Shown piece by piece: positions 23,424 through 31,210 of a DNA stretch of 37,696 bases. The translations under genes were made by a program, and so were the position numbers. The stretch is from JAVBRU01 sp031547595 (GTDB lineage Bacteria > Bacillota > Clostridia > Christensenellales > Aristaeellaceae): positions 1-37,696 of the forward strand of contig JAVBRU010000099.1 of the NCBI GenBank assembly GCA_031547595.1, written 5' to 3'. Numbering within the stretch: position 1 is the first letter of the stretch; each line of letters begins with the position of its first letter. The notes under the pieces were generated by a model. The model saw nothing but the letters and a program-made list of their open reading frames with translations. It was not told the origin of the DNA and searched no databases.

Positions 23424-24816
23424 ATATACGGCCAAACACCGTTGCCCCAAGGTCGATGCCTACACCCTTGGCTTCCACCGTGAGGCCGGTATCGGTGAAT
23501 GTGAACACTGCATCCAGCGTGAACGGCCCGTCGGGGGTGCGCACAACCAGGTGCAGCTTGCCGTTTTCAAAGCCATAGCCGCACAGGTAGCGCAGGGGGA
23601 CGCTGCCGGGGTTATCGGCGGGCAGGGTTTGCGCGTGCGGCGTGCCGCGCCCAGCCAGCAGGGTGATTGCGGGGCTGTGCTGATTGGCAAACACAACGCG
23701 CAGTGTATCGGCATCGGCCTGCTCAAAGGCCAGGGAACTCCCCTCCTGGGCGCTGTAGGCGGCTTTTTGCACCGTGCCGCTGCCGTCGTCAGCCGGGAAG
23801 GGGTAGGCGAGGTTCTGCAGCCGCGTTTGCAGGGCGGCTTGCTCCTCTGCGGTGCCTGCGGGGGCGTCCACGGCAGGGAAAATATAATCGTGCAGCAGGG
23901 CAAACTCGCCGCCCATATCGTTTGTGCCGCAGGTGATGGCCACGCACACATCCTTTTGCTCATCGATCATGCAGGCCTGGCCAAACATGCCATCACCGCG
24001 GTAGCGGTTGCCGCGCGTGCGCCAGAACTGATAGCCGTAGCCCTGCCCCCATTCGTTGTCGCCGCCGTTGCCGTTTTCGATGTGTTTGCTGGAGGCCAGC
24101 TGCACCCAGCCCTCGGGCAGCACTTGCTTGCCCTGCCACATGCCGTGCTGAAGCAAGCACTGGCCAAAGCGCGCAATGCTGTCGCTGCTCAAATGCAGCC
24201 CCCAGCCGCCGCAACAGATGCGCTGGGGCGAAAAATCCCACTCCGGCTTCGGGATGCCCAGCGGCTCAAACAGGCGTGGCATCAGGTAATCGCGGATATT
24301 CTGACCGGTTACCTTTTGCACCATAGCGGACACCAGATAAGTGCCCAGGCTGTTGTAGTGGAAGGCCGTGCCCGGCTCGTGCAGCACAGGGAAGGACAGA
24401 ACATGGGTTGCCCAATCGTCCTTCATGTTTTCCGGCGTGGAATCAGAGCGCGGGTCGAGGCCGCTGCCCATACACAGCAGGCTGTGCAGCGTGATCTTTT
24501 GATGCCCTTCACTGACATCTTCAGGCGCTGCGTCCGGCAGGATATCCAGCACCTTGGTGTCCCATTGCAGTAGCCCCTCGGCCACCGCAAAGCCTGCTGC
24601 GGCGGAACAGAAGGATTTGCTGAGCGAGAATAGCACATGCGGCGTCTGATCATCATAGGGCGACCAGTTCATGCGCACGGCCACCTGACCGTGGCGAAGT
24701 ACCAGCAGGCTGTGAAACTCGATGCCCTTTTGCGCTGCCGCATCCAGGAAATCCATGAGCCCCTTGGAGGAAATTTCGAGCATTTCCGGGGTGTTGGCTG
24801 TTACAAATGTAAACAT
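23422..24816 (-). CDS. Serine hydrolase of the beta-lactamase family with C-terminal beta-rich domain
   Basis: A 464-residue protein of the beta-lactamase/penicillin-binding family. SLSK (about 64-67, in VLFSLSKSFCSAAAGFAV) is the nucleophile motif, and YNSLGTYL supplies the Tyr position. GYGYQFWRTRGNRYRGDGMFG covers the third motif region. The last 120 residues form an extra beta-rich domain. There is no signal peptide, so it is probably cytoplasmic. ATG 24816 is chosen because GCAGAGG is well spaced upstream; 24825 is possible. It is unrelated in detail to the hydrolase at 10365-11462. Substrate is unknown. Confidence 0.87.
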   Translation of the reverse strand: MFTFVTANTPEMLEISSKGLMDFLDAAAQKGIEFHSLLVLRHGQVAVRMNWSPYDDQTPHVLFSLSKSFCSAAAGFAVAEGLLQWDTKVLDILPDAAPEDVSEGHQKITLHSLLCMGSGLDPRSDSTPENMKDDWATHVLSFPVLHEPGTAFHYNSLGTYLVSAMVQKVTGQNIRDYLMPRLFEPLGIPKPEWDFSPQRICCGGWGLHLSSDSIARFGQCLLQHGMWQGKQVLPEGWVQLASSKHIENGNGGDNEWGQGYGYQFWRTRGNRYRGDGMFGQACMIDEQKDVCVAITCGTNDMGGEFALLHDYIFPAVDAPAGTAEEQAALQTRLQNLAYPFPADDGSGTVQKAAYSAQEGSSLAFEQADADTLRVVFANQHSPAITLLAGRGTPHAQTLPADNPGSVPLRYLCGYGFENGKLHLVVRTPDGPFTLDAVFTFTDTGLTVEAKGVGIDLGATVFGRI

Positions 24817-24842
24817 TGCGCACATCCTCTGCGTTTTTTTAT

Positions 24843-24871
24843 ATTATACCAACATAGGCTTTAATTTGCAA
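24843..24871 (-). promoter_or_regulatory. Promoter of the serine hydrolase gene
   Basis: On the minus strand, TTGCAA (24871-24866) and TATAAT (24848-24843) are 17 bases apart. The box overlaps the promoter of the divergent SH3 gene. Confidence 0.68.
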
Positions 24872-24888
24872 ACAAAATGGGGTATAAT
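24860..24888 (+). promoter_or_regulatory. Promoter of the secreted SH3-repeat gene
   Basis: TATAAT (24883-24888) has only a weak -35 match (TTTAAT, 24860-24865) at 17 bases. It overlaps the divergent hydrolase promoter, so the two genes may compete for polymerase or share a regulator. Confidence 0.5.
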
Positions 24889-24948
24889 GATTATGAAGTT
24901 GATGAGCAATGTTGTCCCTGCATAGATTTAGAAAGAGGTGCCTACATC

Positions 24949-25992
24949 ATGAAGAAATTTTCCTGTATCCTGCTGGCAGCGCTGATGCTGTCCCTTCTCA
25001 TTCTCCCTGCCCAGGCCGCGCAGCTGGAGAAGTTTGCCACCGGCCGCTTCTCAGATTCCTACGCGGTGTACGAAGGCCCCGGCAGCTACTACTACCGCTC
25101 CAACAACGGCAAGGCCACCTACGGCGCGGGCGGCGTGGCACGCATCTATGGCGTGGAAGGCAGCTGGCTGATGATCGGCTATCAGCTGGGCAGCGGCGAC
25201 TACCGCATCGGCTATATCGAGAAGAACGCACTCAAAACCCTGTATGACCAAAAAGACAGTTACGACAGCGCCCTTTCCTTTAGCTACACCGCCGCTTACA
25301 CCAATGCCAACTGCAACCTGACGGACGATCCCATCATCAACAACAAAGCCATCACCACGCTTGCTGCCAAGACCCCCGTGACGCTGCTGGGGTATATGGG
25401 CACCGATTGGGCGTATGTGGAGGTGACGCTGAACAGCGCTCTGTGCCGCGCGTTTGTCCGCAGTAGCTATATCAGCATTGGCAGCCCCAGCGGTGGTGGC
25501 ACAACCCCTCAAGCACCCTATGTGAACTACAACGCGTGGGATGAGCTGCCCACCTTCCAAACCGTCCGCTTTAGTGACAACTATGACGTATACTCCGGCC
25601 CCGGCACCTACTACTACCGCGCAAACTCCGGCAAGGCCCTGGTGGGTGCGGGCGGCGCGAACCGCGTGTATGGCGTTACGGGCAACTGGGCACTGATTGG
25701 CTATGAGCTGAGCAGTGGCGATTACCGCATCGGCTATATCAGCTCCCAGGCGCTGGAGGGTATGTATGCGCCCACGTTGCAGCTGGTCAACTCCGTCAAA
25801 ACCCTCCGTGTGAACGCCAAGTTCACCGATGACCCCATCATCAACAGCAAGGGGCTGACGACGCTGCAGGCCGGCACGTCTGTGACCTTCCTGGCATACC
25901 TGGACAGCAACCGCACCTGGGCGTATGTGGAAGTGTATGACGCTAACCTGGGCGGGTTTGCCCGTGGTTTTGTCAGCACCAACGCATTCTAA
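24949..25992 (+). CDS. Secreted protein with two tandem repeats of paired SH3-like domains
   Basis: A 347-residue exported protein. The signal peptide (1-23) ends PAQA-AQ. Two repeats of about 150 residues follow (about 26-178 and 202-347), each with two beta-rich modules. The first has the pattern VYEGPGSYYYRSNNGKA ... GAGG ... YGVEGSWLMIGYQLGSGDYR, repeated as VYSGPGTYYYRANSGKA ... YGVTGNWALIGYELSSGDYR. The second has TDDPIINNKAITTL ... WAYVEV in both repeats. This looks like bacterial SH3 (SH3b) domains, which often bind cell wall peptides, but no enzyme domain is attached. A Gly/Ser/Pro linker (178-192) joins the repeats. The start is set by AAAGAGGTG and the signal peptide. It is monocistronic, with its own promoter and terminator. 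The cell-wall role is inferred. Confidence 0.8.
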   Translation: MKKFSCILLAALMLSLLILPAQAAQLEKFATGRFSDSYAVYEGPGSYYYRSNNGKATYGAGGVARIYGVEGSWLMIGYQLGSGDYRIGYIEKNALKTLYDQKDSYDSALSFSYTAAYTNANCNLTDDPIINNKAITTLAAKTPVTLLGYMGTDWAYVEVTLNSALCRAFVRSSYISIGSPSGGGTTPQAPYVNYNAWDELPTFQTVRFSDNYDVYSGPGTYYYRANSGKALVGAGGANRVYGVTGNWALIGYELSSGDYRIGYISSQALEGMYAPTLQLVNSVKTLRVNAKFTDDPIINSKGLTTLQAGTSVTFLAYLDSNRTWAYVEVYDANLGGFARGFVSTNAF

Positions 25993-26001
25993 AAGGGTTG
26001 T

Positions 26002-26046
26002 AAACCATGGAGCTGCTATAACGGCAGTTTCATGGTTTCTTTTTTT
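26002..26046 (+). terminator. Terminator after the SH3-repeat gene
   Basis: AAACCATG (26002-26009) pairs with CATGGTTT (26031-26038), with an inner CTGC/GCAG stem, followed by CTTTTTTT. Confidence 0.85.
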
Positions 26047-26058
26047 GCGCGTCTGCGG

Positions 26059-26064
26059 TATAAT
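26059..26064 (+). promoter_or_regulatory. Possible -10 box for the MATE gene
   Basis: A perfect TATAAT lies 32 bases before the MATE start. The sequence 17 bases upstream (TTTCTT) is a poor -35 box and overlaps the preceding terminator. Confidence 0.45.
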
Positions 26065-26095
26065 GGAAGCAATATTGATTCGAAGAGGCGTACGT

Positions 26096-27460
26096 ATGAT
26101 CAAGGACAGGCAATTCTACAAGACGATTTTTCGTTTATCGCTGCCTGCGGCGTTTCAGTCGCTGCTGTCCATGCTGGTGGTGATGGCGGATAATGTGATG
26201 ATTTCCCGCTATCAGCCGAGTTTGCTGGCCTCGGTATCCCAGGCGAACAGCGTCACCACGTTTATTTCCGCGGCGCTGACAGGGCTGGCCAGCGGCTCGA
26301 TCGTGCTGATTTCGCAGTACCACGGCAAGGGCGATCATGGCAGCGTGAAGCGTGTGGCGGCGGCATGCTGCACGTGCTGCCTTTTGCTGGCCGTGGCCGC
26401 GCTGCTGGTGATTCAGCTGTTCCCCTATGCGGTGCTGTCTGTTGTGATCAATGCTGAGGAAGTGGCACTCACCGAGATGGCGCTGCCATATTTCCGCATT
26501 GTTTGCCTGTCCTACCTGCCCTTTGCGGTGACGTGCGCGATGGTGGGGATGCTAAAGGGCATCGAGGTGGTGCGGGTCACGCTGTATGCCACGCTTTTGT
26601 CCCTGGGCACCAACGTTTTGTTCAACTGGGTGCTGATCCACGGCTATTGGGGCTTCCCCGAGCTGGGCGCGCAGGGAGCGGCGCTGGCGACCGTGCTGGC
26701 GCGCGTGGTGGAAATGGCCGTGGTGCTTTGGTATTGTTTCAAAAAGCAGCAGGTGATGCCGCTTCGCCCCAAAGAGTTACTACGCCATCAGCGTTGGGCA
26801 TGGCGTGACTATGCCAAATACGGCCTGCCGGTGGGCCTCACGGACGCGCAGTGGGCGCTGGTGGGCATGCTGAAGATGGCGATCATCGGCCACGTGAGCG
26901 AGGCCATGATGGGCGCAATGAACATCACAGACACCATGATGGGGCTGGGCACGATGTTCACCTTCGCGCTGGCGGGCGGCGCGTGCGTGGTGGTGGGCAA
27001 GGCCGTGGGCGAGAAGGATTACGAGAAGGTGCGCGCGTATTCACACACCATTCAGGTGATGTTTGCGGGCATTGGCGTAGTGATGGCGCTGGTGGTGTTT
27101 TTGCTTCGGGTGCCCTTTGTCGGCCTGTATGGCACGGGCGCAGAGGTGAGCAATTTGGCGGGGCAGATGATCGCCATTGGCGCGGTGACGCTGCTTGGCA
27201 CCACGTATCACGCCTCCTGCTTTGTGGGCATCAACCGTGGCGCGGGGGACAGCCAGTTTGTGATGAAGGTGGATTTGATCTGCGGGTGGCTGGTGGTGTT
27301 GCCGCTGACGTATTTGGCGGCGTTCCGCTTTAGCGCGCCGCTGCCGGTGATCTTCCTGTGCACGCGCATGGATCAGTGCTTCAAGTGGATCATCGCGTTT
27401 TTCCGCCTGCGCGGCAAGAAGTGGATTAAGAATGTGACCCGGGAGGGGGAGCCCGCTTGA
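26096..27460 (+). CDS. MATE family multidrug/cation efflux transporter
   Basis: A 454-residue polytopic protein with about 12 hydrophobic helices in two similar halves, typical of MATE sodium- or proton-coupled drug exporters. The first helix has LSLPAAFQSLLSMLVVMADN, the family's opening motif. The second half repeats the pattern with LPVGLTDAQWALVGMLKMAI. The start at 26096 is supported by AGAGGCG and by the family N-terminus MIKDRQFYKTIFRLSLP; the frame upstream overlaps the SH3 gene and terminator. Its last bases overlap the start of the kinase-like gene. Substrate is unknown. Confidence 0.9.
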   Translation: MIKDRQFYKTIFRLSLPAAFQSLLSMLVVMADNVMISRYQPSLLASVSQANSVTTFISAALTGLASGSIVLISQYHGKGDHGSVKRVAAACCTCCLLLAVAALLVIQLFPYAVLSVVINAEEVALTEMALPYFRIVCLSYLPFAVTCAMVGMLKGIEVVRVTLYATLLSLGTNVLFNWVLIHGYWGFPELGAQGAALATVLARVVEMAVVLWYCFKKQQVMPLRPKELLRHQRWAWRDYAKYGLPVGLTDAQWALVGMLKMAIIGHVSEAMMGAMNITDTMMGLGTMFTFALAGGACVVVGKAVGEKDYEKVRAYSHTIQVMFAGIGVVMALVVFLLRVPFVGLYGTGAEVSNLAGQMIAIGAVTLLGTTYHASCFVGINRGAGDSQFVMKVDLICGWLVVLPLTYLAAFRFSAPLPVIFLCTRMDQCFKWIIAFFRLRGKKWIKNVTREGEPA

Positions 27461-28296
27461 TTCAACAGATCGATGGCGTGGCGTTTGAGGTGAAGGCACC
27501 GGTGGACTTGCGCTGGCTTTCGGCGTATGGCCAGGTGTTTCACGTGTTTGATCAGCAGGATTCCGGCAACCTATGCTTTGGGGTGACCGGGCCATTTGGC
27601 AAGCTGTTTATCAAGTATGCCGGGGCGCAGACGGTCAACTATCTGGGGCGGCCGCAGCTGGCGGTGGATGTCCTCAAATACGCCACGCAGCTATACCGGC
27701 ACGAGCATCCCTCGCTGGTGCGTATGCTGGCGCACGGCGCGGTGGGCGAGGGCTATGCCATCGTGTTTGAATGGCTGGACGCGGTGTGTCTGCGCCCCAC
27801 GCCGCCCGATCCGCGCGTTCAGGAGCGGCTGCGCAGGCAGACCTTCATCCGGCGGCTGACCATGCTGGACGGAGTGTTTGATTTGCACGCGCTGCTGGCC
27901 GAGAAGGGCATTGTTGCCATTGATTTTTATGACGGCAACCTGATGCTGGATTTTGAAATGTCTCGCGCCGTTGTGTGCGATATCGATCTCTACCGTTTTG
28001 CCCCCACCGTGAACGACCGCGGGCGTATGCAGGGCTCCTCGCGCTTTATGGCGCCGGAGGAATATGCACTGGGTGCGCCGCTGGACGCCTGCACCAATGT
28101 GTATGCCATGGGCGCGCTGGCCTTTGAGTTCTTTGGCAACAACCGGGACCGCTCTGCCCAGGCGTGGGAAGGCCCTGCCAGCCTGTATCCCATCGCACGC
28201 CGCGCCACTGCCGATAAGCGTACAGACCGCTATACCACGCTGGATGACTTTTTGTCGGCCTGGCGCGAGGCAGTGCGCAACACCTGGCTTCGGTAA
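27457..28296 (+). CDS. Serine/threonine protein kinase-like protein coupled to the MATE gene
   Basis: A 279-residue protein with the protein kinase fold. Lys53 (LFIKYAG) would be the ATP-binding lysine. The catalytic loop is IDFYDGNLM, with Asp156 and Asn161. VCDIDLY has Asp175 at the metal-binding position, and SSRFMAPEEYALG is an activation segment with an APE-type motif. The Gly-rich loop is degenerate (AYGQVFHVF), and His is absent before the catalytic Asp. The key residues are present, so activity is plausible. There is no membrane segment or PASTA domain, so it is cytoplasmic, unlike PrkC. Translation starts at TTG overlapping the MATE stop (TTGA), so it is coupled. Function in transport control is only an inference. 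Confidence 0.75.
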   Translation: MIQQIDGVAFEVKAPVDLRWLSAYGQVFHVFDQQDSGNLCFGVTGPFGKLFIKYAGAQTVNYLGRPQLAVDVLKYATQLYRHEHPSLVRMLAHGAVGEGYAIVFEWLDAVCLRPTPPDPRVQERLRRQTFIRRLTMLDGVFDLHALLAEKGIVAIDFYDGNLMLDFEMSRAVVCDIDLYRFAPTVNDRGRMQGSSRFMAPEEYALGAPLDACTNVYAMGALAFEFFGNNRDRSAQAWEGPASLYPIARRATADKRTDRYTTLDDFLSAWREAVRNTWLR

Positions 28297-28388
28297 AAAT
28301 AATTTTGTAATTTGCCAAATGGATGGGAACAATATGGTTGGCTTTTCCGTCTTATAGGCGTAGGGAGTTCAGCAAAAGGGAGAGTGCA

Positions 28389-29930
28389 ATGAAAATGAAG
28401 AATCAAAAACAGCAGAAGCTGCGCGGTGTATCCATTTTATTGATGTGCGTATTGTTGATGAGCAGCCTGTTTGTGCCCGGCGCGCTGGCGGACGGCGCGT
28501 ATGGCGGCGGCGACTATGCGATTGTTAAAAACCCCAACCCGCAGGATCGTTTGAATCTGCGCGTATCGCCCAACGCCAATTCCGGCTCCCTGGGCAAGTA
28601 TTACAACGGCGTCAGCGTCTATATCACCGGATATTGGGATAACGATTGGGCGATGGTGGAGATCGGCAGCGGCGAGGGCAAGGCCACCGGCTATATGATG
28701 ACCAAATTCCTGGTGATCAACGGCGCTTCGTATGTGGCATCGGCCATCCCCACGCTCTATACCAAGAGAACCGCCAGCCTGTACACCCGCACATCCACCA
28801 ATGCCACCGTGCTGGCCAACTATGGCGAGGGCACGGCGGTGGAGATCCTGGCAGTGGCCAGCTCCTGGTATCATGTGCGCATTGGCAACAGCATCGGCTA
28901 TATGCGCGGCTACGATTTTGAAGGCTCAGCGCCGGAACCTGATTCTTCTTCGGGCAGCGGCAGCAGCTCCGGCGGCGATAGTTGGACGGGGATTGGCACA
29001 GGCGCGTTTATCAACTACGCAGTGGTCAACAATCCTGTGTCCTCGGATAAGCTGAACCTGCGCGCATCCGCCAGCACGGGCGCGGCCTCAATTGGCAAGT
29101 ATGTCAACGGCGTGCGCGTGGATATTCTGGCCACCTCCACCGGTGATTGGGTGAAGGTGCAAATTGGCATCGGCGATGGCAAAGCCACCGGCTATATGAT
29201 GAAGAAGTTCCTGGCGATGGGCGAATCGGGCAACTCCGTGCGCTCTGTCATCCAGTATAAATCCGTTATTTCCAGCTCTGCTACCCTTCGCAAGTATGCC
29301 AGCACCAGCGCAGGCTCCCTTGGCTCCTACAGCAAGGGCACCAGCGTAGAAATCCTGGGCACGGCAGGCTCCTGGTATCATGTGCGCATCAACGGCTCTA
29401 CCGTAGGCTACATGCTGGCCAGCTGCTTCACTGCAGACAGCACGGGCAGCACAGGCGGCGGCACCAGCGGCGGCGACGCGCCCTGGACGGGCGGCACCTA
29501 TAGCTACGCTGTGGTGCGAAACCCCAGTTCTGCCGAGCGCCTCAACCTGCGCATGGGCCCGAGTGCCAATACCGATTCCATCGGCAAATACAACAACGGC
29601 ACGTATGTGACGGTGCTGGAGCAGACCAACGCCAACTGGTGGAAAGTTCGCATCGGCAACGATCAGGGCGGTGCGGTTGGGTATATGAATGTCCCGTACC
29701 TCGCCTATGGCAGCGCAGCCAATAACGTGACCTCCGCCATGCCGGTGTATTACTCCAACAGCACCGCATGGTCGCTGTACGGCTCACCCAGCACGTTCTC
29801 CAACACCGTGGCGAACTTCGGATATGGCCAGGCCGTGGTGGTGATGGGCATCTATGGCTCTTGGTGGCACGTCAGCGTGGGCGGATATACCGGTTACGTG
29901 CTGGGTAACACCAGTGCGTTCAGAAAGTAA
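28389..29930 (+). CDS. Secreted protein with six bacterial SH3 domains
   Basis: A 513-residue exported protein. The signal peptide is at about 1-34 (cut after GALA). Six SH3b-like modules follow in three alternating A/B pairs: about 42-110, 120-175, 208-276, 285-346, 372-440 and 450-505. A modules share YA-V-NP ... LNLR ... GKY-NG ... KATGYM; B modules share LYTRTSTNATVLANYGEGTA and SSWYHVRIG-type endings. Ser/Gly-rich linkers lie at 182-200 and 350-368. No catalytic domain is present. Such proteins usually bind the cell wall. The start ATG follows AAGGGAGAG. It is downstream of the MATE-kinase pair after a 92-base gap and may be a separate unit. Confidence 0.85.
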   Translation: MKMKNQKQQKLRGVSILLMCVLLMSSLFVPGALADGAYGGGDYAIVKNPNPQDRLNLRVSPNANSGSLGKYYNGVSVYITGYWDNDWAMVEIGSGEGKATGYMMTKFLVINGASYVASAIPTLYTKRTASLYTRTSTNATVLANYGEGTAVEILAVASSWYHVRIGNSIGYMRGYDFEGSAPEPDSSSGSGSSSGGDSWTGIGTGAFINYAVVNNPVSSDKLNLRASASTGAASIGKYVNGVRVDILATSTGDWVKVQIGIGDGKATGYMMKKFLAMGESGNSVRSVIQYKSVISSSATLRKYASTSAGSLGSYSKGTSVEILGTAGSWYHVRINGSTVGYMLASCFTADSTGSTGGGTSGGDAPWTGGTYSYAVVRNPSSAERLNLRMGPSANTDSIGKYNNGTYVTVLEQTNANWWKVRIGNDQGGAVGYMNVPYLAYGSAANNVTSAMPVYYSNSTAWSLYGSPSTFSNTVANFGYGQAVVVMGIYGSWWHVSVGGYTGYVLGNTSAFRK

Positions 29931-29949
29931 AGAGCAAAGCAAAAAACAT

Positions 29950-29977
29950 AAAAAACCGCCGAAGAAGGCGGTTTTTT
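29950..29977 (+). terminator. Terminator after the SH3 gene
   Basis: AAAAAACCGCC (29950-29960) pairs with GGCGGTTTTTT (29967-29977) around GAAGAA. It is T-rich on the forward strand. Confidence 0.88.
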
Positions 29978-30076
29978 GTTGTGTCTAAAATGCAAGGAAC
30001 ACAGCAGAAAGCAAATAAAACAGATGTTCAATTTGTTAGAAACATGGACATAAAAAGTGCAGTAATAAGAATGTAA

Positions 30077-30093
30077 CGAGTAACAATTACTCG
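30077..30093. promoter_or_regulatory. Perfect inverted repeat near TGTAA motifs
   Basis: CGAGTAA-CAA-TTACTCG is a perfect seven-base inverted repeat. Together with the same-strand ATGTAAC (30071), ATGTAAT (30117) and GTGTAAC (30149) it lies in the 268-base gap 29931-30198, which holds no gene. Its function is unknown; an operator is possible. Confidence 0.35.
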
Positions 30094-30198
30094 CGAACAA
30101 GAAAAAACATACACGTATGTAATAAATGAGAATGATTAAAGCGACTTAGTGTAACACAGGGTCTGGAAAATGTCACCATATGAAAAGAAGAAATTACG

Positions 30199-30732
30199 TT
30201 ATACATCGTGTGAGCGAAGGCTGATGTAATCTTTCAGGGCTTTTTGCAGCACCACGCGGTAGCTGGGCTGATAAAGCGCGTGGTACTCTTTGCTGTGGCT
30301 GATGGCGGGGCAGCCCCTCTCGCGGTAAGTCAATAAGAAGAGCTCCACCTCTGCCGGATTGAAGGGCAAGTCTTCACTTTCTGCAAGGTCTATGAGCAGG
30401 TTCAGCTTCTTTTGAAAACGCTTCATATCGCCCTTTATAATGCTGGCGGAGTCGATAAAAAGGGTGTTGATATCCTCGCAAGGGATGCGGCGAGTGAGGC
30501 AGGCGCGTAGATTGAGGCGGCACAAGCCATTGCCGATCACCTCATATAAAGGCTGAACGGCATCGGGCTGCTGGGCTTGCATTTCGCTCTTCAGCCGCTG
30601 CAGGCTCTTGGCGGCATCGGGCGCTTTCAGGTGGTCACCGCCAAACTCATTTTGATAGATCAGCTTCACCATATCGGTGATTTGTGCCTCAGGATACTGC
30701 TGGATATGGGTGAGAAGGATGGTAGCTAGCAT
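30199..30732 (-). CDS. Conserved protein of unknown function
   Basis: A 177-residue cytoplasmic protein with no signal peptide or membrane segment. It starts MLATILLTHIQQYPEAQITD and contains MVKLIYQNEFGGDHLKAPDA, a pattern (YQ-EFG-GH) that I associate with uncharacterised clostridial proteins. A Cys/Arg-rich middle (LCRLNLRACLTRRIPCED) and the end RVVLQKALKDYI follow. I do not recognise a function. ATG 30732 is chosen because AAAGGAA precedes it. It is the only minus-strand gene in a region of surface-protein genes on the plus strand. Confidence 0.65.
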   Translation of the reverse strand: MLATILLTHIQQYPEAQITDMVKLIYQNEFGGDHLKAPDAAKSLQRLKSEMQAQQPDAVQPLYEVIGNGLCRLNLRACLTRRIPCEDINTLFIDSASIIKGDMKRFQKKLNLLIDLAESEDLPFNPAEVELFLLTYRERGCPAISHSKEYHALYQPSYRVVLQKALKDYISLRSHDV

Positions 30733-30901
30733 GTCATTTCCTTTCTGTTTGAGGGAGTATTTTCCGTTTTTTTGAGCAAAAAGCACAGTCAAACAGTATC
30801 AAAAAAAGTTACGTTTGGCAAGAGGAGAAAAGCGAGGGCGACCATGCAAAACTGCAGCATTGAGACCAAAAGTAATGTCACCAAATCAAAAACATCCATC
30901 G

Positions 30902-31184
30902 GTGTAATCGTGGTGTAACCGAAAAGCAGGATGCAAGCATGTAATTTACGCCATGTAATCATTTAATAAACCAAAAAAGATGTATAATATGGTCAAAATT
31001 CACGTCAACACGCATGTAAATGTGTTATATGGTCGATAATTGGACGTTTTATTCACATGCGATGGCGCTTTACGTGCATTCTGGATTTTTTTCTTTTTGG
31101 AAAGCCAAATGTAACTGCCTATGTAATACCAATTTGCTATAATGCAAGTGTGATGTGGGAAACATCCGAAAAACGAAATGTAAC
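30902..31184 (+). repeat. Cluster of eight same-strand TGTAA motifs in the 478-base gap before the Glu-rich secreted protein
   Basis: Copies of (A/G)TGTAA(C/T/A) start at 30902, 30913, 30939, 30953, 31014, 31109, 31121 and 31178, all on the plus strand. Three close pairs have start-to-start distances of 11, 14 and 12. Read on the minus strand the first pair is TTACAC-N5-TTACAC. The gap 30733-31210 holds no gene; the first 160 bases show nothing notable. There is a TATAAT at 30983-30988 without a good -35 box. The repeats look like tandem sites for a DNA-binding regulator. The regulator is unknown. Confidence 0.5.
31121..31143 (+). promoter_or_regulatory. Extended -10 promoter of the Glu-rich secreted protein gene
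   Basis: TATAAT (31138-31143) is preceded by TG and one base, giving an extended -10. There is no -35 match; a pair of TGTAA motifs (31109-31127) occupies that position, suggesting an activated promoter. The RBS AGGAGG (31197-31202) precedes the start codon. Confidence 0.5.
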
Positions 31185-31210
31185 GCGATGATATATAGGA
31201 GGCAACTAAA

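Noticed and set aside
30902..31184. CRISPR array
   Set aside because: The repeated unit is only five to seven bases with irregular spacing and no cas genes nearby.
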